Shown here one piece after another: positions 61,346 through 64,000 of a DNA stretch of 64,000 nt. Both the position numbers and the translations under genes were made by a program. The notes under the pieces are model-generated. The model was not told the origin of the DNA and searched no databases. It worked only from the letters and a program-made list of their open reading frames with translations. Position 1 is the stretch's first letter; the number at the start of each line of letters is the position of its first letter. Source of the DNA: Oxytricha trifallax (lineage: Eukaryota; Ciliophora; Spirotrichea; Sporadotrichida; Oxytrichidae); contig ARYC01017309.1 in the NCBI GenBank assembly GCA_000711775.1, positions 38,593 through 102,592 of the forward strand, given 5' to 3'.

Positions 61346-62960
61346 TTCTCACACGCTACCAAGATGATTTCTGTGATGTGGTTTAGAATCAAATTCTCTT
61401 ACCAATCGAGTTGCCTACCACAAAAAATATCTCTAAAGAAGAGTCTACTTTTCATATAAATCCCATGATATGCAAGCTTAGCAAATTGTTTCCTTAATTG
61501 GTTTACAAATAAAATACGATTCAGCAAACTATAGAGTAAGTTAGTTCTCTCTAAAATTTATTTAGATCTTAAACTCGTGAAGTTGGGGCTCGTGAGAGCA
61601 TCCTTGGCAAGAGACTTAATAATCCTAGCGATTAATACTCTCAGAACAGGTCCAGTCAAAGTTAGTTAAGCCAATCAAGCACGAGTCTTCTGCTTTATAG
61701 CAATATCAAAGATACTATGGGTCTCAAAACAATTAGTTTGGACTATGTAATTAGTCGCAGCAAAACAGCTTTATTATGCAGTAAAACTACTCTTAATAGT
61801 AAACCCCATATCAACAATTCCCACAAACACCCCATAATAGAAACTCAAACATCTAGATCCAGCTGAACAATTATCAGGATTAGATTAATAATAACGCAAC
61901 GAATTGCTCGTCCAAGAATATGAACTCGTTAGACAACAGCTAAGGAGGAAACTAAGAAAATAATATGAGTCATTCTATCGGTAGCTCCTCTAGCTCATAA
62001 ATCACCAGTGTGAAAAGTTATTAGAAATAAGGTTCCTTACAAGGCTAAACTTCCAGAAAAAGGTTGAAGAGGAATAGCATCAGGAGATCTAGTTCAAATG
62101 AAGATTCTAAGCATTAGGATTAAGTAAACTAATAGTTAAACATAGATGAAGCTGACTCTAACACAGAAAAACCTAAACTGAATCGAGTCATTCAAACAAA
62201 AGTCAGAAGATAGAATAAGATGAAGAATATATCTTAAGACACTCTTAAGATGAGTAAAACTCCTAGCCAAATAATGCAAATGTTCTAGGATTGACCGACA
62301 CAGACGCTCATCAAAGTGCATTCTTCGCTTATCCTGAAAATCCTTCTATTCCAAACAAATTTCAACAATTAGTATGCGATTTGATGCAACCAACTTAATA
62401 AGCCGATTAGGAGACAGAAAGCTTAGTTTAATTACGAGATTCGATTCCAGTCCCCAACTTGAATAGATAAAGCTAGAATAGCTAATAATAACTACCAAAA
62501 ACCCCATATTTGACCAATCCTTGCTTTTCTAAAGTCAATTCTCCAAATCCTTACGATTCAAATTTCATTGGTTCTAACAATTAAGGTGCCCAGTTTCTGA
62601 TTTAATCCCATGATCAGGGTTATGAAAATTGCAGCAATAATCTTATTTAATAACCTCTCAATCTACCATCGCATTCTCAATAGATGTTTAACAATTAAAA
62701 TAAGCTAGCAGCAATTAAATAATCTCAGGCCTAATAATATATATGGAGATGGCTCAATGCGTTCAAGCGCTCATCTAAATTATTAGTAGAAGGTATTCCT
62801 TTAACCCAAAATCCTTGATGATCAGCAGAGGATACAAGCTAAGAATCAAGTATAATCACCATAACATAGATAAGGGACTACTTCAATGTTTTCTCCAATA
62901 TCAAATTTTTCATAAAAGAAAAGTACACCATACATCTTCCATAAAAAATGTTACTTCTCA
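61346..62960 (+). CDS. Element ORF 3 continuation: Gln/Asn/Ser/Pro-rich region with frame changes
   Basis: Open segments in changing frames: YQDDFCDVVQNQILLPIELP; after an intron at about 61530-61566, NNPSDQYSQNRSSQSQLSQS; then YQRYYGSQNNQFGLCNQSQQ, MNSLDNSQGGNQENNMSHSI, and LTDTDAHQSAFFAYPENPSI with a long Q/N/P-rich stretch. Frame switches occur near 61.3, 61.7, 62.29 and 62.82 kb without intron signatures. Whether these are mutations in a dead copy or errors cannot be told from one sequence. Confidence 0.5.
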
Positions 62961-64000
62961 AATCTGAGCAAAGCGTTGGAAACTAAGAAAATTAAATCCT
63001 AAGAAACTCAGGTTTTGGAGATAAAGTAATTATACAATAGTCACTCCAACATGAGAATACAAATGGAAATGATGAGGATGATCAGAACTAGATGGAGATT
63101 TCGCCTTCTAGGCAACCAACATCATCTCCTAGATTTGCAAGCAATCAGAATTTAACTTAAGAACTCTATGAAAACTCCTTCGCATAATAAAACTAACAGG
63201 CTTAAAATTAAGGTCAATTGTAGCAGTAGGAGCAACAAAACTTGATTGAAGTGCAGTAACAATTTGAAATAGATTAGTAGCTTGAAAATGATCAGACACG
63301 TGCTGAGGAACAGAAAAGAATAGCAGAGGAGTAGAGAATTGCTGAACAGAAGCAAATGGTAGAGTTGAAGGAACTTGCAAAGTAGGAGTTAGCCGAAAAT
63401 CAAAGAATTGCAGAAGAGAAGAGAATTCAATAGGAGAAAGAACTTGAAGAGTAGCAAATTGCTGAAGAGAGGAAGATTGCTGACGAGGAGAGAATTGCAC
63501 ACGAGAAAAAACTTGAAGAGTAGAAAGTTGCTGAAGAGAAGAGAATCGCTGTAGAGAAAGAACTTGCAGAGAAGAAAATTGTTGAAGAGAGGAAGATTGC
63601 TGAAGAGAAGCAAATTGCAGAAGAGATGAGGATTGCTGAAAAGAAGAGAGTTGCTGACGAGGAGAGAATTGCAGAAGAGATGAGGGTTGCTGAAGAGGAG
63701 AAACTGGCCAAGGAAAGGCTTCTTGCAGAAGAACAGCAGCGACTTGCTTCAGATTAACTGGTGTAGAAACAAAAGTTGCAAGAGCAATAGCAGTAACTCC
63801 AACAGTAAGAGCAACAATAAATCATTCAGCAATCGTAATAGATTGAAATGCCATAAACAAAGTTGACAGTTTCAAATCCTCAACTTCAGAATGATTCTCA
63901 GATTGCTAATCAAGATTCTCAATTGAAGTAGCACTTACCTCAAAGTTAGCAAGATCAAATCAAGCAAGATAGCAACTAGTTGAAGGATCAAGTAGGAGAT
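62961..64000 (+). CDS. Coiled-coil repeat protein segment, element ORF 3 C-terminal region (runs off edge)
   Basis: One open frame from about 62960 to the window end. It starts ENTNGNDEDDQNQMEISPSR, then Q-rich, then about 63290-63720 a highly charged helical repeat built on EEKRIAEE/EERKIADE heptad-like units, then Q-rich again (LQEQQQQLQQQEQQQ). At the DNA level this is an imperfect tandem array of GAAGAGAAGAGAATTGCT-like units. The overlapping minus-strand ORFs rich in Ser/Phe/Leu are artefacts of this array. Likely a structural or protein-binding coiled coil. Confidence 0.65.

Larger units (their letters stand above)
53275..64000. mobile_element. Large multi-ORF DNA transposon with IS630/Tc1-like transposase (runs off the window)
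   Basis: From about 53.3 kb base composition shifts from AT-rich IES DNA to balanced coding DNA that continues to the right edge. Content: subterminal motif cluster, a leftward DD34E transposase in two blocks (54659-57843), and a rightward set of ORFs from 57919 with a 75-bp divergent promoter gap. Known ciliate germline transposons of this transposase type (TBE in Oxytricha, Tec in Euplotes) are about 4-5 kb. This one is at least 10.7 kb and encodes different accessory proteins. The right end and hence the terminal repeats are not visible. Multiple frame changes suggest an old copy. Confidence 0.6.

Noticed and set aside
63129-63711. Four overlapping minus-strand ORFs rich in Ser/Phe/Leu
   Set aside because: They are complements of the coiled-coil repeat on the plus strand and have no independent support.
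1-64000. CRISPR arrays, bacterial operons, ribosome-binding sites
   Set aside because: Introns, reassigned stops and pointer-bounded IESs show a ciliate nuclear germline; no prokaryotic features are present.

Overview
This window looks like germline (micronuclear) DNA of a spirotrich ciliate, most likely a hypotrich of the Oxytricha/Stylonychia kind. Three things in the sequence point there. First, real proteins only read through if TAA and TAG are glutamine and TGA is the sole stop. Second, coding DNA is cut into short macronuclear-destined segments (MDSs) separated by AT-rich internal eliminated sequences (IESs), and each IES is flanked by a short direct repeat (pointer) that restores the frame exactly when one copy is kept. 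Third, spliceosomal introns are tiny (about 29-100 nt). Standard-code ORF prediction therefore misses almost every gene. The species call is an inference; no telomere or rRNA is present to fix it.

Region 1-22.3 kb is comparatively gene-rich. From the left it holds a protein-kinase N-lobe (-), an oxysterol-binding-protein family gene (-, six IESs and one intron, fully solved), a hypothetical gene (+), a 1.3 kb inverted-repeat element, hypothetical genes, a RING-CH (RINGv) gene (+), a 5 kb Gln-rich gene (-), an SSNA1/DIP13 gene (-, fully solved), a short-chain dehydrogenase (SDR1, -) and another hypothetical gene (-). Region 22.3-31.7 kb is mostly AT-rich filler with a second SDR paralogue (SDR2, -) and isolated MDSs. 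Region 31.7-53 kb carries two casein-kinase-1-like paralogues (+), both broken into MDSs; transposon-like inserts occupy the gaps of the first. One intron sits at the same codon in both.

Mobile DNA is prominent. Four short elements (336-471 bp) share GGGGGAAGTTTCCTGC-type terminal inverted repeats, each with its own perfect 8-bp target-site duplication. A separate 1,337-bp element has GC-rich ends and an 8-bp duplication. There is a 417-bp near-perfect palindrome, and a ~0.55 kb dispersed repeat is present in three copies.

From about 53.3 kb to the right edge the base composition and codon use change. A large element begins with many GACCAAA-type motifs, then a leftward DD34E (IS630/Tc1-like) transposase in two blocks, then a rightward chain of long Gln-rich ORFs ending in a coiled-coil repeat protein. 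It runs off the window. Several unexplained frame changes and in-frame TGAs suggest a decaying copy. This large multi-ORF element is the best candidate for something undescribed.
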